Positions 17,791 to 26,190 of a stretch of 64,000 nucleotides of DNA are shown here, one piece after another (the stretch's first letter is position 1; each line of letters opens with the position of its first letter). A program made the position numbers and the translations under genes. The DNA is from Pedobacter sp. B4-66. Its GTDB lineage: Bacteria > Bacteroidota > Bacteroidia > Sphingobacteriales > Sphingobacteriaceae. The DNA lies in contig NZ_JAFVME010000014.1 of the NCBI RefSeq assembly GCF_018492665.1, forward strand, positions 1 to 64,000, in the 5' to 3' direction. The notes below the pieces were generated by a model, which saw only the letters and a list, made by a program, of their open reading frames with translations, ran no database searches and was not told where the DNA came from.

Positions 17791-18237
17791 TTAAGCTGTT
17801 TCCAGTTTTACAATGTTTCTGTAAGGGAAAGAACCAAAAATATGTCTGCGTGCAAATCTACCTGGCGAATCAGCATTTACTAATTTTACGTAAACAGCTT
17901 TAGGAACACCGAAGTATTCATAAGCACTACCATCAAGAAAATGAACGGTTAATACTAAACCTGCCCAACTATAATCAGCAATACCACAAGTTGCAGTAGT
18001 TTGAGTATATTCATCAAGCGAAAGCGCAAGCGTTTCCGGGGCAATGCTAACCAGGAAATGGTAAGCTTCAATAATTTCTTTACTTTTGGTTTCCGCTTCT
18101 AATTTAGCTTCTTCGCTATCCTGAAACTTGTCAGGGTGCCAATCTTTCATTAAACCCCTATAAATGGTTTTTAATTCTTTTAATTCGGCATCCTTCTGTA
18201 CACCCAATAACTTCCTGTAATCAACTATCTTCTTCAT
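17791..18237 (-). CDS. J-domain / KTSC-domain fusion protein
   Basis: This 148-residue protein combines a DnaJ-like J domain (about 1-65), with the diagnostic HPD in MKDWHPDKF, and a C-terminal KTSC domain (about 75-148) recognised by YSWAGLVLTVHFLDGSAYEYFG-like spacing and a final SPGRFARRHIFGSFPYRNI-like stretch. J domains stimulate DnaK ATPase; KTSC domains are small modules also found appended to lysyl-tRNA synthetases and phage proteins, possibly nucleic-acid binding. The fusion could direct DnaK to a KTSC ligand. No glycine/phenylalanine linker or zinc finger is present. Single gene, start at ATG 18237. Confidence 0.8.
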   Translation of the reverse strand: MKKIVDYRKLLGVQKDAELKELKTIYRGLMKDWHPDKFQDSEEAKLEAETKSKEIIEAYHFLVSIAPETLALSLDEYTQTTATCGIADYSWAGLVLTVHFLDGSAYEYFGVPKAVYVKLVNADSPGRFARRHIFGSFPYRNIVKLETA

Positions 18238-18366
18238 AAAATTTGCGCGAAGGTACGGAGTTTTTTTGATCTAATCACATTAAGTTTCAATTAATTAAGA
18301 AATATATTCTTTAAAACATATTCAATCCAAGTTAAATTTCCCATTTATGTTTTGGGGCGTTGTCGG

Positions 18367-18432
18367 GGCCTTACTAGGGCGTTAATGGAGCCTCAGCACT
18401 ATTAAAGCCCTGGCAAAACCTTAGTAACAGGC
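18367..18432. other. Long imperfect hairpin in divergent intergenic region
   Basis: Nested inverse segments pair in order: GCC/GGC (18368-18370/18430-18432), TTACTA/TAGTAA (18371-18376/18422-18427), GGGC/GCCC (18377-18380/18407-18410) and TTAAT/ATTAA (18382-18386/18401-18405) around a 14-nt loop. It lies between the J-domain gene and the response-regulator gene. It could be a structured RNA, a leader element or a MITE-like remnant. Confidence 0.4.
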
Positions 18433-18510
18433 TCAGTATTACTTAATAAGTAAATTCCTTCATAATAAAACTCAAATCGAATCTGCATTATTATAAATTA
18501 GCAAATACTA

Positions 18511-18518
18511 TATATTTG
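18511..18518 (+). promoter_or_regulatory. -7 promoter box of response-regulator gene
   Basis: TATATTTG matches TAnnTTTG and ends only 6 nt before the ATG at 18525, so the transcript would start at or within a few bases of the start codon. It also overlaps the alternative TTG start at 18516, which is therefore rejected. Confidence 0.5.
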
Positions 18519-18524
18519 CGAGAT

Positions 18525-19205
18525 ATGTTCAAAATTGGATTAGCAGAAGATGATGTAAAAATAGCCGCCTTGATAAAAAGCGGGCTAGAAGAACATCAAT
18601 ACCATGTTACCCCTATTCATGATGGCAGTTCGGCTCTTGCAGAATTTAAAGATCATGAATATGATCTGGTAATACTTGATATTATGATGCCGGGCTTAAA
18701 CGGAATAGAAGTTTGTCGCCAATTGAGAACAAAGAACAAAAACCTCCCTATTCTTATGCTCACAGCCCTTGGATCTATTGAGGACAAGGTAATTGGCTTA
18801 AGTTCCGGTGCCGATGATTATCTGCTTAAACCATTTCACTTCAGAGAACTACTGGCTCGTCTGGAAGCCCTTTTAAGGAGAAGCGACAAAAAACCGAACG
18901 ATCATAATACCCTCAATTTTGCTGATGTTACGATGGATACCTATAGTAAATCTGTTAAAAGGGCTGGAATACCAATTGAACTTACCGCTAAAGAATACAT
19001 CCTGTTAGAACTGTTTTTAAAAAACCCTAACAGATTATTATCCCGGCAGTACATTGCAGAAAACGCATGGGACATTAGTTTTGACACAGGAACCAATGTA
19101 ATTGATGTTTATATCAACTTCCTTAGAAAGAAGATTGAAAAAGGATTTGATAAACGATTGATACACACAAAAATAGGGATGGGCTATATCCTAAAGGAAG
19201 CATGA
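18525..19205 (+). CDS. OmpR-family response regulator of metal-efflux operon
   Basis: This 226-residue regulator has a receiver domain (1-115; acidic pocket Asp9-Asp10, phospho-acceptor Asp52 in LDIMMPG, Lys in YLLKPFH) and a winged-helix DNA-binding domain (about 128-226; LTAKEYILLELFLKNPNRLLSR). It overlaps its kinase gene by 4 bp (ATGA). Position upstream of czcCBA and the spaced direct repeats at 20570-20599 suggest it activates that operon in response to metal, like CzcR or CusR. Similar regulators in Bacteroidota also control unrelated pathways, so the signal is inferred. Confidence 0.88.
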   Translation: MFKIGLAEDDVKIAALIKSGLEEHQYHVTPIHDGSSALAEFKDHEYDLVILDIMMPGLNGIEVCRQLRTKNKNLPILMLTALGSIEDKVIGLSSGADDYLLKPFHFRELLARLEALLRRSDKKPNDHNTLNFADVTMDTYSKSVKRAGIPIELTAKEYILLELFLKNPNRLLSRQYIAENAWDISFDTGTNVIDVYINFLRKKIEKGFDKRLIHTKIGMGYILKEA

Positions 19206-20563
19206 AAATAAAAGATCGGCTGGCATTATACTTTACACTAATCAGCACAGTGGTGTTGCTTTGCGTGCTGTCTGCAATATATTTTACTTTTATAAAATTT
19301 ATGCAGGCCGAGTTTTTTGCCCGACTTACGGATCGGACCATGGTTACAGCAAAGCTTTATCTGGAGGCCGATGAAATATCAACAGACTCTCTGACCCGTG
19401 TACGTGAGCAGTACCTCGAAAAGCTAAACGGAGAGGTGACCCGTATATACAATAGCAAAAATGACGCAACGTTTATTGGTGATGATCAGCAATACTGGAA
19501 TCATGAAACCATCGAAAAGGTTAGGCGATATAAAAAAATCAGATTTAAAGATGGAAACCGGCAAGTAGTTGGCATTTACTATAAAGACAATCAAGGTGAT
19601 TTCGTAATACTTGCCTCTGCGATCGATCAAAGCACCATTTCAAGAGTAGATAAACTTCTGAAAATAATGGGAGCCATTTTCCTTATCATCTTTGTAGGAC
19701 TTTTGCTTTCTGCCCGATGGATTGCAAAAAAAATACTCCATCCCCTAAATCTTTTCATAGATCAGGTTAAGCTCATTAAATCTAACAACCTTCATTTTAG
19801 AGTACAGGAAGGTGTCAATAAAGACGAAATCTACCTACTGGCACAGAACTTCAACAACCTGATGGAGCATCTGGAGCAATCCTTTATTTTGCAAAAAACT
19901 TTTGTGGCTAATGCGTCGCATGAACTCAGGACCCCTATCACAAGAATGATTATTGGAACTGAAATCGCACTTTCCCAAGACCGTAGTAAGGAAGAATACC
20001 AAAAAGCGCTAACATCAGTACTTGAGGACGCTGAAAAGCTGGAAGACATTATTAGCAGTTTACTTAAGCTTGCTCAGGCTGATTTGGAATACGGCTCTAC
20101 TCATCTAGAAAAAGTGCGTATTGATGAAATGCTATGGAAACTTCAACAAGAATGGAATCAAAAATCAGATGCTTATAAATTGATAGTTGAAATGAAAGAT
20201 CTTCCAATGGATGAAGATCAGCTAACCATTTCCTGCAACCCTACCCTATTGCAAATTGCCATTGACAACCTCATTTCTAACGCTTTTAAGTTTTCAGATG
20301 TGCAACCTGTAAAATGCACGCTTGATGTTAAAGAAGATGGCATCCATATTTTTATTGCCGACACAGGTGTTGGGATAGACCCTTCAGAGCTAAACAATAT
20401 TTTTAATCCGTTCTACAGTTCCTCTACTAAACCCGAACATACCGGCAATGGAATGGGCTTGTATATGGCTCATAAAATCATCACACTTTACCGCGGAACA
20501 ATCACAGTATCGTCAAAAAAAGGCGAAGGCACTACCTTCCACGTGGTATTCCCTCCATTTTAA
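19202..20563 (+). CDS. Sensor histidine kinase of metal-efflux operon
   Basis: The 453-residue membrane kinase has helix 1 (about 7-30), a periplasmic sensor (about 35-150), helix 2 (about 155-175), a HAMP segment (175-230), a HisKA domain with phospho-acceptor His240 in FVANASHELRTP, and a HATPase domain with IDNLISNAFKFSD (N box), ADTGVGID (G1) and GNGMGLYMA (G2). The periplasmic domain lacks obvious Cys/His clusters. The 4-bp overlap with the regulator gene indicates coupled translation. It likely senses periplasmic Zn/Co/Cd-type metal, by context. Confidence 0.87.
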   Translation: MKIKDRLALYFTLISTVVLLCVLSAIYFTFIKFMQAEFFARLTDRTMVTAKLYLEADEISTDSLTRVREQYLEKLNGEVTRIYNSKNDATFIGDDQQYWNHETIEKVRRYKKIRFKDGNRQVVGIYYKDNQGDFVILASAIDQSTISRVDKLLKIMGAIFLIIFVGLLLSARWIAKKILHPLNLFIDQVKLIKSNNLHFRVQEGVNKDEIYLLAQNFNNLMEHLEQSFILQKTFVANASHELRTPITRMIIGTEIALSQDRSKEEYQKALTSVLEDAEKLEDIISSLLKLAQADLEYGSTHLEKVRIDEMLWKLQQEWNQKSDAYKLIVEMKDLPMDEDQLTISCNPTLLQIAIDNLISNAFKFSDVQPVKCTLDVKEDGIHIFIADTGVGIDPSELNNIFNPFYSSSTKPEHTGNGMGLYMAHKIITLYRGTITVSSKKGEGTTFHVVFPPF

Positions 20564-20569
20564 CCCGAT

Positions 20570-20615
20570 TTTAATTTCTCTTTAATTTCAGTTTAATTCA
20601 TCTAAAGTAGGTTTG
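20570..20615 (+). promoter_or_regulatory. czcC promoter with three 11-bp-spaced direct repeats
   Basis: TTTAATTTC (20570-20578), TTTAATTTC (20581-20589) and TTTAATTC (20592-20599) lie on one helical face at exact 11-bp steps. A -7 box TAGGTTTG follows at 20608-20615, 17 nt before the ATG. Tandem direct repeats ending at the -33 region are the standard binding layout of OmpR/PhoB-type activators, so the response regulator encoded just upstream is the likely ligand. Confidence 0.6.
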
Positions 20616-20631
20616 ACCAAACATTATACAA

Positions 20632-21921
20632 ATGGTCATGATACCTTTTAGATTCAATACCTTTTTAAGCTGTTTACTGCTCTTATTTTCTGCGACCGCA
20701 GCTTCTGCACAAGCAACAGATTCGATTAAGTTAAGCTTGCAAGATGCCGAAAGTCTTTTTGTAAAGAACAACTACCAGCTAATAGCCAAGCAATACCAAA
20801 CAGATCAGGCAAGAGCCGATGTGATAACCGCTCGCTTATTTGACAATCCTGAAATCAGTTACGAGAATATTCTATACAACAAAGACACGAAGAAATTCCT
20901 CCAAACGAATAGTACTACGGGGCAATATCAGGGTGCTCTATCTCAAATGATTAAGCTTGCCGGTAAGCGTAATAAAAATATTAAGCTGGCTACCACAGGA
21001 GTTAAACTAGCTGAATATGAATATTTCGATTTGATGCGCACCTTACGCTATACCCTCAGCTCTACTTTTTACAAGGCTTATTATGATCAGCAATCTGCCA
21101 AGGTGTATAAGGAACAGATTAATTCCTTAAAACTTCTATTGAGCGCTAATGAGCAACAATTAAAGATGGGAAATGTTGCCATGAAGGATATCATAAGGAT
21201 TAAATCTCTTTTATACAGTCTGCAAGGCGAATACAACAGTCTGCTTAATGATATTGAAGACCTGCAAACTCAGATTAAACTGATGACAAACATCACGCCT
21301 GATGCAAATCTTGAACTAGTTGTTTCAGCAGATGAAGAAAACAATTATCAGCCGGATAAAAAAGCGTATAGCAACCTACTTGATACAGCAATAACCTATC
21401 GTGCAGATCTTCAGCTGGCTAAAACAGGAATCGCATATGCGGAAAACAACCTAAGATTACAAAAGGCCAATGCTGTACCTGATGTAGAGTTGTCTCTTAC
21501 TTATGACCGCAGAGGTGGTTATCCTGACAAGTATACCGGTATCGGCATAAAACTTCCAATCCCTTTGTTTAACAGAAATCAGGGAGAAATAAAGAAGGCG
21601 AAAATTGCAATTGACGAGGGGCGTTCTAATCTAAGTCAGCAAGAAACCATTCTAGAAAATGAGGTATACAACAGTTATGCTTCGGCACTAAGAACAGAAA
21701 AACTATACCGGGGTTTCGACAGCAATTTCAATTCTGATTTTGACAAACTGATTGTTGAAGTAATTAAAAACTTTAAAAACAGAAACATCAGCTTACTAGA
21801 GTTTATGGATTTCTATGATTCTTACAAAGCGAATACACTTCAGATGAACACATTAAGATATGAGCGGATGAACGCCAAGGAAGAAATCAATTTTGTTACC
21901 GGATCAACCATTTTTAAATAA
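20632..21921 (+). CDS. czcC: TolC-family outer-membrane component of metal efflux pump
   Basis: This 429-residue protein has a signal peptide (about 1-27, cleaved after ASAQA-like residues) and two TolC/OEP repeats forming the outer-membrane and periplasmic tunnel. CzcC-type hallmarks include LQDAESLFVKNNYQL, NPEISYENI and LPIPLFNRNQGEI. It lacks a lipobox. It is the first gene of a three-gene CzcCBA-type operon, 68 bp after the kinase gene, with its own promoter. ATG at 20632 or 20638 are both possible. It forms the exit duct for metal expelled by CzcA. Confidence 0.85.
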   Translation: MVMIPFRFNTFLSCLLLLFSATAASAQATDSIKLSLQDAESLFVKNNYQLIAKQYQTDQARADVITARLFDNPEISYENILYNKDTKKFLQTNSTTGQYQGALSQMIKLAGKRNKNIKLATTGVKLAEYEYFDLMRTLRYTLSSTFYKAYYDQQSAKVYKEQINSLKLLLSANEQQLKMGNVAMKDIIRIKSLLYSLQGEYNSLLNDIEDLQTQIKLMTNITPDANLELVVSADEENNYQPDKKAYSNLLDTAITYRADLQLAKTGIAYAENNLRLQKANAVPDVELSLTYDRRGGYPDKYTGIGIKLPIPLFNRNQGEIKKAKIAIDEGRSNLSQQETILENEVYNSYASALRTEKLYRGFDSNFNSDFDKLIVEVIKNFKNRNISLLEFMDFYDSYKANTLQMNTLRYERMNAKEEINFVTGSTIFK

Positions 21922-21928
21922 CGCACAC

Positions 21929-23032
21929 ATGCAAAAAATCATTAAAACAATCGGCGCGATCACTGTTTTCTCTGCCGCTGTTATACTTTTACCGAGCTGC
22001 TCGGAGCAGTCAAAAGAGGCTCCTAAGGAGGATAATTTTGTAGTTACAGACTCTTTATTGAAAAGACTGGAAATAGATACGGTACAGGGTGCTAATAACC
22101 AGGCCGACCTTAATTTCTCGGCAAAGATTACGGCCAACGAAGAACGGATGTCTAAAGTTTACCCTATGGTAAGTGGTTTGGTGCAAAATGTTCCGGCCAA
22201 ACTTGGCGATCGTGTAAGTAAAGGACAACTACTAGCCACCATGACCAGTGCTGAAATGGCAGGCTTTGATAAAGAAGCCATCAGCTCTTCGGCAGAGTTA
22301 AGAAATGCCCAACGCAGCGTAAAACTTACTGAGGATATGTTTAAAAGCGGATTGGCTTCGGAAAGGGACCTTGATCAGGCGAAAAATGATTTGCTGGTTA
22401 AACAGGCCGAAGACAAAAGAAGCAAATCTATTTTATCATTAAATGGAGGCAATAAAAATGGCACTTATGCATTAAAGGCACCAATATCTGGTTTCATTAT
22501 CGATAAAAACGTAACCAGCAATATGCAGGTTAGACCAGACAATAATGCAAACTTATTTACCATAGCCGACCTTTCTGACGTATGGGCATTGGTTAATATT
22601 TACGAATCAGACATCTCCAAAATTAAAGAGGGCGATGAGGTTAACATTTCAATTCTATCTTATCCAGACAAGGCATTTAAAGGTAAAATAAGTAAGATAT
22701 ACAACATATTAGACAATGACAGTAAGGTAATGAATGCACGCGTAGTGATTGATAACCCCGGTTATTTATTGAAACCGGGAATGATGGCAACTGTACAAAT
22801 TGCCACCCGAAATGGTGCAACTTTGCCGGTGGTAAGTACAGATTGTCTCATTTTTGACAACAATAAATACTACGTACTGGTACTTGATCCTGTAAAGAAA
22901 GTACGCATTCAGGAAATAGAAATAGGTAGAAAGTTTGAAGACAAAGCTTACATCAGCAAGGGCCTTAATGCCGGCGACCGGGTTGTTGCCTCTAAACAAC
23001 TATTTCTGTACGACAGTTTGAAACCTCAATAA
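21929..23032 (+). CDS. czcB: RND metal efflux periplasmic adaptor (CzcB-type)
   Basis: The 367-residue lipoprotein (lipobox LLPSC, Cys24) has a short helical hairpin, lipoyl-like and beta-barrel domains. VSGLVQNVPAKLGDRVSKGQLLA starts the first half of the lipoyl domain, and LKAPISGFIIDKNVTSNMQV-like sequence is the second. The ATG at 21929 is preferred to the upstream in-frame start because it yields a proper lipoprotein signal and a 7-bp gap after czcC. It links CzcA to CzcC. No N-terminal metal-binding extension is present, unlike some Proteobacterial CzcB. Confidence 0.87.
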   Translation: MQKIIKTIGAITVFSAAVILLPSCSEQSKEAPKEDNFVVTDSLLKRLEIDTVQGANNQADLNFSAKITANEERMSKVYPMVSGLVQNVPAKLGDRVSKGQLLATMTSAEMAGFDKEAISSSAELRNAQRSVKLTEDMFKSGLASERDLDQAKNDLLVKQAEDKRSKSILSLNGGNKNGTYALKAPISGFIIDKNVTSNMQVRPDNNANLFTIADLSDVWALVNIYESDISKIKEGDEVNISILSYPDKAFKGKISKIYNILDNDSKVMNARVVIDNPGYLLKPGMMATVQIATRNGATLPVVSTDCLIFDNNKYYVLVLDPVKKVRIQEIEIGRKFEDKAYISKGLNAGDRVVASKQLFLYDSLKPQ

Positions 23033-23049
23033 CCACTTAACTTACAGTA

Positions 23050-26000
23050 ATGAATCAATTCATTAAGTCGATCATAAACTTTTCCCTTAAAAATAAATAC
23101 TTCGTATTTTTTGCCACCTTTATTTTAGTGCTGGCGGGATATCTAAGTTTCAAGCACACTACTATTGAGGCTTTTCCGGATGTAACTAACACCAACGTAA
23201 CCATTATAACACAATGGCCCGGTCGTAGTGCCGAAGAGGTTGAAAAGTTTGTTACCCGACCACTCGAAATTGCGATGAACCCTACTGAGAAAAGAACAAG
23301 TATCCGTTCTTCTTCTCTTTTTGGATTATCGATAGTTAAAGTCACGTTTGAAGACAATGTTGACTATCAGTTTGCCAGGGTGCAAATCAACAACCATTTG
23401 GATGAGGCCGACCTCCCTTCTGGTGCAAAACCAGAAGTACAGCCACCATATGGTCCTACAGGGGAGATTTTCCGCTATACACTTAAGAGTGATAAGAAAT
23501 CTGTTCGGGAACTAAAAACCTTGCAGGATTGGGTGGTACAGCGTGAGCTGCTTTCTGTACCCGGCATAGCCGATGTGGTAAGCTTTGGTGGAGAAGTTAA
23601 AACCTACCAGATCACCGTTGATCCTCAGAAATCTTTACAGTATGGCGTTACAGCAACCGAGCTTTTTGATGCCGTTTCTAAGAGCAACATTAATGTCGGT
23701 GGTGATGTTATTGAGCAAAGTGGACAAGCTTATGTAGTTCGCGGAATTGGTGTTTTAAACAACATCGATGAAATCAAGAACATAATTATTGATAATTTTA
23801 ATGGTACACCAGTATACGTTAAAACCATTGCTGAGGTTACAGAATCGGCCTTACCAAGGTTAGGGCAGGTTGGCAGAGATCATGACCCCGACGTTGTCGA
23901 GGGCATAGTTGTTATGCGTAAAGGCGAAAACCCAAGCGAGGTAATACACGACCTTAAAGAGAAAATTAAGGATGTAAATGAAAACATTCTACCGGGTGAT
24001 GTAAAGATAAGTCCGTTTTATGACCGTGAGGATTTGGTAAACTTTGCCACTCATACGGTAATGCACAACATGCTTGAAGGGATCATTTTTGTCACTCTGA
24101 TTGTGTTCTTATTTATGGCCGACTGGAGAACCACACTGATTGTTTCGGTAATTATCCCACTGGCACTCCTCTTTGCCTTTATTTGTTTAAAACTAAAGGG
24201 AATGTCGGCGAATTTACTTTCTATGGGAGCCATAGATTTCGGGATCATCATAGATGGTGCGGTAGTAATGGTTGAAGGGATTTTTGTGGCCCTCGATTAC
24301 AACTCCCATAAAAACGGGACGGAGAAATTTAACCGGATGAGTAAATTGGGTATCATTAAAAGAGCTTGTCTGGAAAATGGAAAGGGTATTTTCTTTGCCA
24401 AGCTGATTATCATTACCGGCTTAATGCCAATCTTCACTTTCGAAAAGGTAGAGGGTAAAATGTTCTCGCCATTGGCATGGACACTCAGTTTTGCATTGTT
24501 AGGGGCGCTATTATTAACCTTTACACTTGTGCCCGCAATGGCCAGTGTATTGCTGAGAAAGAACGTTAAAGAGAAACACAATATATTTTTAGAGTTCCTC
24601 ACAAAAGTCGTGATGCGAGTTTATACAGCATGTTTTAAAGCCAGAAAACTTGTATTCGGTATAGCCATGGTCATACTTGTGGTGGGACTGTTTAGCTTTA
24701 AATTTTTAGGTACAGAGTTTTTACCTACTCTGGATGAGGGATCGATATATGTAAGAGCAAGCGCCCCGTTAAGCGTTTCGTTGAATGAAACCAAAAAGCT
24801 TTCAAACGAAATGCGGAAGATATTTTTAAGCTTTGAGGAGGTAAAACAGGTGATTTCGCAAACCGGCAGACCAAATGACGGCACCGATGCTACCGGATTT
24901 TACAATATGGAATTCCTGGTCGACATATATCCAAAATCCGAATGGAAACGCAAGCAAACCAAAGAGCAACTGGTAGAGCGTATGCAGGAAAAACTGAAGG
25001 GCTATCCGGGTATTAGTTTAAACTTTTCTCAGCCTATTTCTGATAACGTAGAAGAAGCGGTATCTGGCGTAAAGGGGTCTATTGTTATTAAAATGTTTGG
25101 TAACGACTATACCTTTATCGAAAAGCATGAACAACAAATATATAACATCCTAAAAACAGTTAACGGAATTGAAGATTTAGGGATTCTTAGAAATTTAGGT
25201 CAGCCTGAATTGCAGATCAACCTGGATCAAAGCAAAATGGCTCTGTACGGAGTTAGAACTGAGGATGCGAACTCTATTATAGAAATGGCCATTGGCGGCA
25301 AAGCAGCCACCCAGATTTATGAAGGAGAGCGAAAGTTTGATCTTCGAATCCGCTATCCCGAAGACTTCAGAAAAGATGAAGCTTCAATTGGAGCCTTACG
25401 CATCCCTACTATTTCTGGCGCTAAAGTTCCATTGAGTGAGATTTCTACTATCCGTAAAATTACAGGCCCTAGTATCATTTACCGTGATAAACACGAACGT
25501 TATGGAGCTATTAAATTTTCGATAAGAGGTAGAGATATGGGTAGTGTTATTGCCGAAGCACAAGCAGAAGTAAAGGCTCAAATTAAACTTCCTAAAGAAT
25601 ATAAACTGGAATGGGCAGGTGATTTCGAAAACCAACAAAGAGCTACCAGTCGTTTGTCGGAAGCAGTACCAATCAGTTTGCTACTTATATTTTTCATCCT
25701 GTTTGTACTGTTCGGAAACATCAAAGATTCATTATTGGTATTAAACAATGTACCGTTTGCCATGATTGGTGGTATACTTGCCCTCCTGGCTACTGGAATA
25801 AACTTTAATATTTCGGCAGGGATTGGGTTTATTGCTCTGTTTGGAATATGCGTACAGAATGGTGTAATTCTGATTACCCGATTTAAAAGCAACATGGCTG
25901 AGTTAAAACATCGTCCTGATTGGACTTTTGCTGAGGCACTGAGAGATGGTGTTGCCAGCAGAATGCGTCCGGTAATTATGACGGCGCTAATGGCTGCAAT

Positions 26001-26187
26001 TGGTTTAATGCCAGCTGCATTATCAACAGGAATAGGTTCAGAAGCTTCTAAACCTTTAGCAATTGTGGTTATTGGAGGTTTAATAACCAATACTTTGTTT
26101 AACCTATTTGTATACCCAATAGTTGTCTATTGGGCATACAAAAAAAAGGTTAAGCATTTAAGTTTACCATCTGTACCCCAGAACTAA
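23050..26187 (+). CDS. czcA: Heavy-metal RND efflux transporter (CzcA-type)
   Basis: The 1045-residue proton/metal antiporter has twelve membrane helices and two large periplasmic loops. In helix 4 the motif DFGIIIDGAVVMVE places Asp396, Asp402 and Glu409 with the same 6/7 spacing as the essential carboxylates of CzcA (Asp402, Asp408, Glu415). That is the signature of HME transporters for Zn/Co/Cd/Ni and differs from the Cu/Ag (CusA) group. GPTGEIFRYTL and YRDKHERYGAIKFSI-like stretches are conserved. It ends 3 bp from the convergent fucosidase gene. Confidence 0.92.
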   Translation: MNQFIKSIINFSLKNKYFVFFATFILVLAGYLSFKHTTIEAFPDVTNTNVTIITQWPGRSAEEVEKFVTRPLEIAMNPTEKRTSIRSSSLFGLSIVKVTFEDNVDYQFARVQINNHLDEADLPSGAKPEVQPPYGPTGEIFRYTLKSDKKSVRELKTLQDWVVQRELLSVPGIADVVSFGGEVKTYQITVDPQKSLQYGVTATELFDAVSKSNINVGGDVIEQSGQAYVVRGIGVLNNIDEIKNIIIDNFNGTPVYVKTIAEVTESALPRLGQVGRDHDPDVVEGIVVMRKGENPSEVIHDLKEKIKDVNENILPGDVKISPFYDREDLVNFATHTVMHNMLEGIIFVTLIVFLFMADWRTTLIVSVIIPLALLFAFICLKLKGMSANLLSMGAIDFGIIIDGAVVMVEGIFVALDYNSHKNGTEKFNRMSKLGIIKRACLENGKGIFFAKLIIITGLMPIFTFEKVEGKMFSPLAWTLSFALLGALLLTFTLVPAMASVLLRKNVKEKHNIFLEFLTKVVMRVYTACFKARKLVFGIAMVILVVGLFSFKFLGTEFLPTLDEGSIYVRASAPLSVSLNETKKLSNEMRKIFLSFEEVKQVISQTGRPNDGTDATGFYNMEFLVDIYPKSEWKRKQTKEQLVERMQEKLKGYPGISLNFSQPISDNVEEAVSGVKGSIVIKMFGNDYTFIEKHEQQIYNILKTVNGIEDLGILRNLGQPELQINLDQSKMALYGVRTEDANSIIEMAIGGKAATQIYEGERKFDLRIRYPEDFRKDEASIGALRIPTISGAKVPLSEISTIRKITGPSIIYRDKHERYGAIKFSIRGRDMGSVIAEAQAEVKAQIKLPKEYKLEWAGDFENQQRATSRLSEAVPISLLLIFFILFVLFGNIKDSLLVLNNVPFAMIGGILALLATGINFNISAGIGFIALFGICVQNGVILITRFKSNMAELKHRPDWTFAEALRDGVASRMRPVIMTALMAAIGLMPAALSTGIGSEASKPLAIVVIGGLITNTLFNLFVYPIVVYWAYKKKVKHLSLPSVPQN

Positions 26188-26190
26188 TGC

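Noticed and set aside
24051..26090. Antisense open frames within the czcA gene
   Set aside because: They are reverse-strand shadows of a strongly conserved RND coding sequence, with no family-like content.
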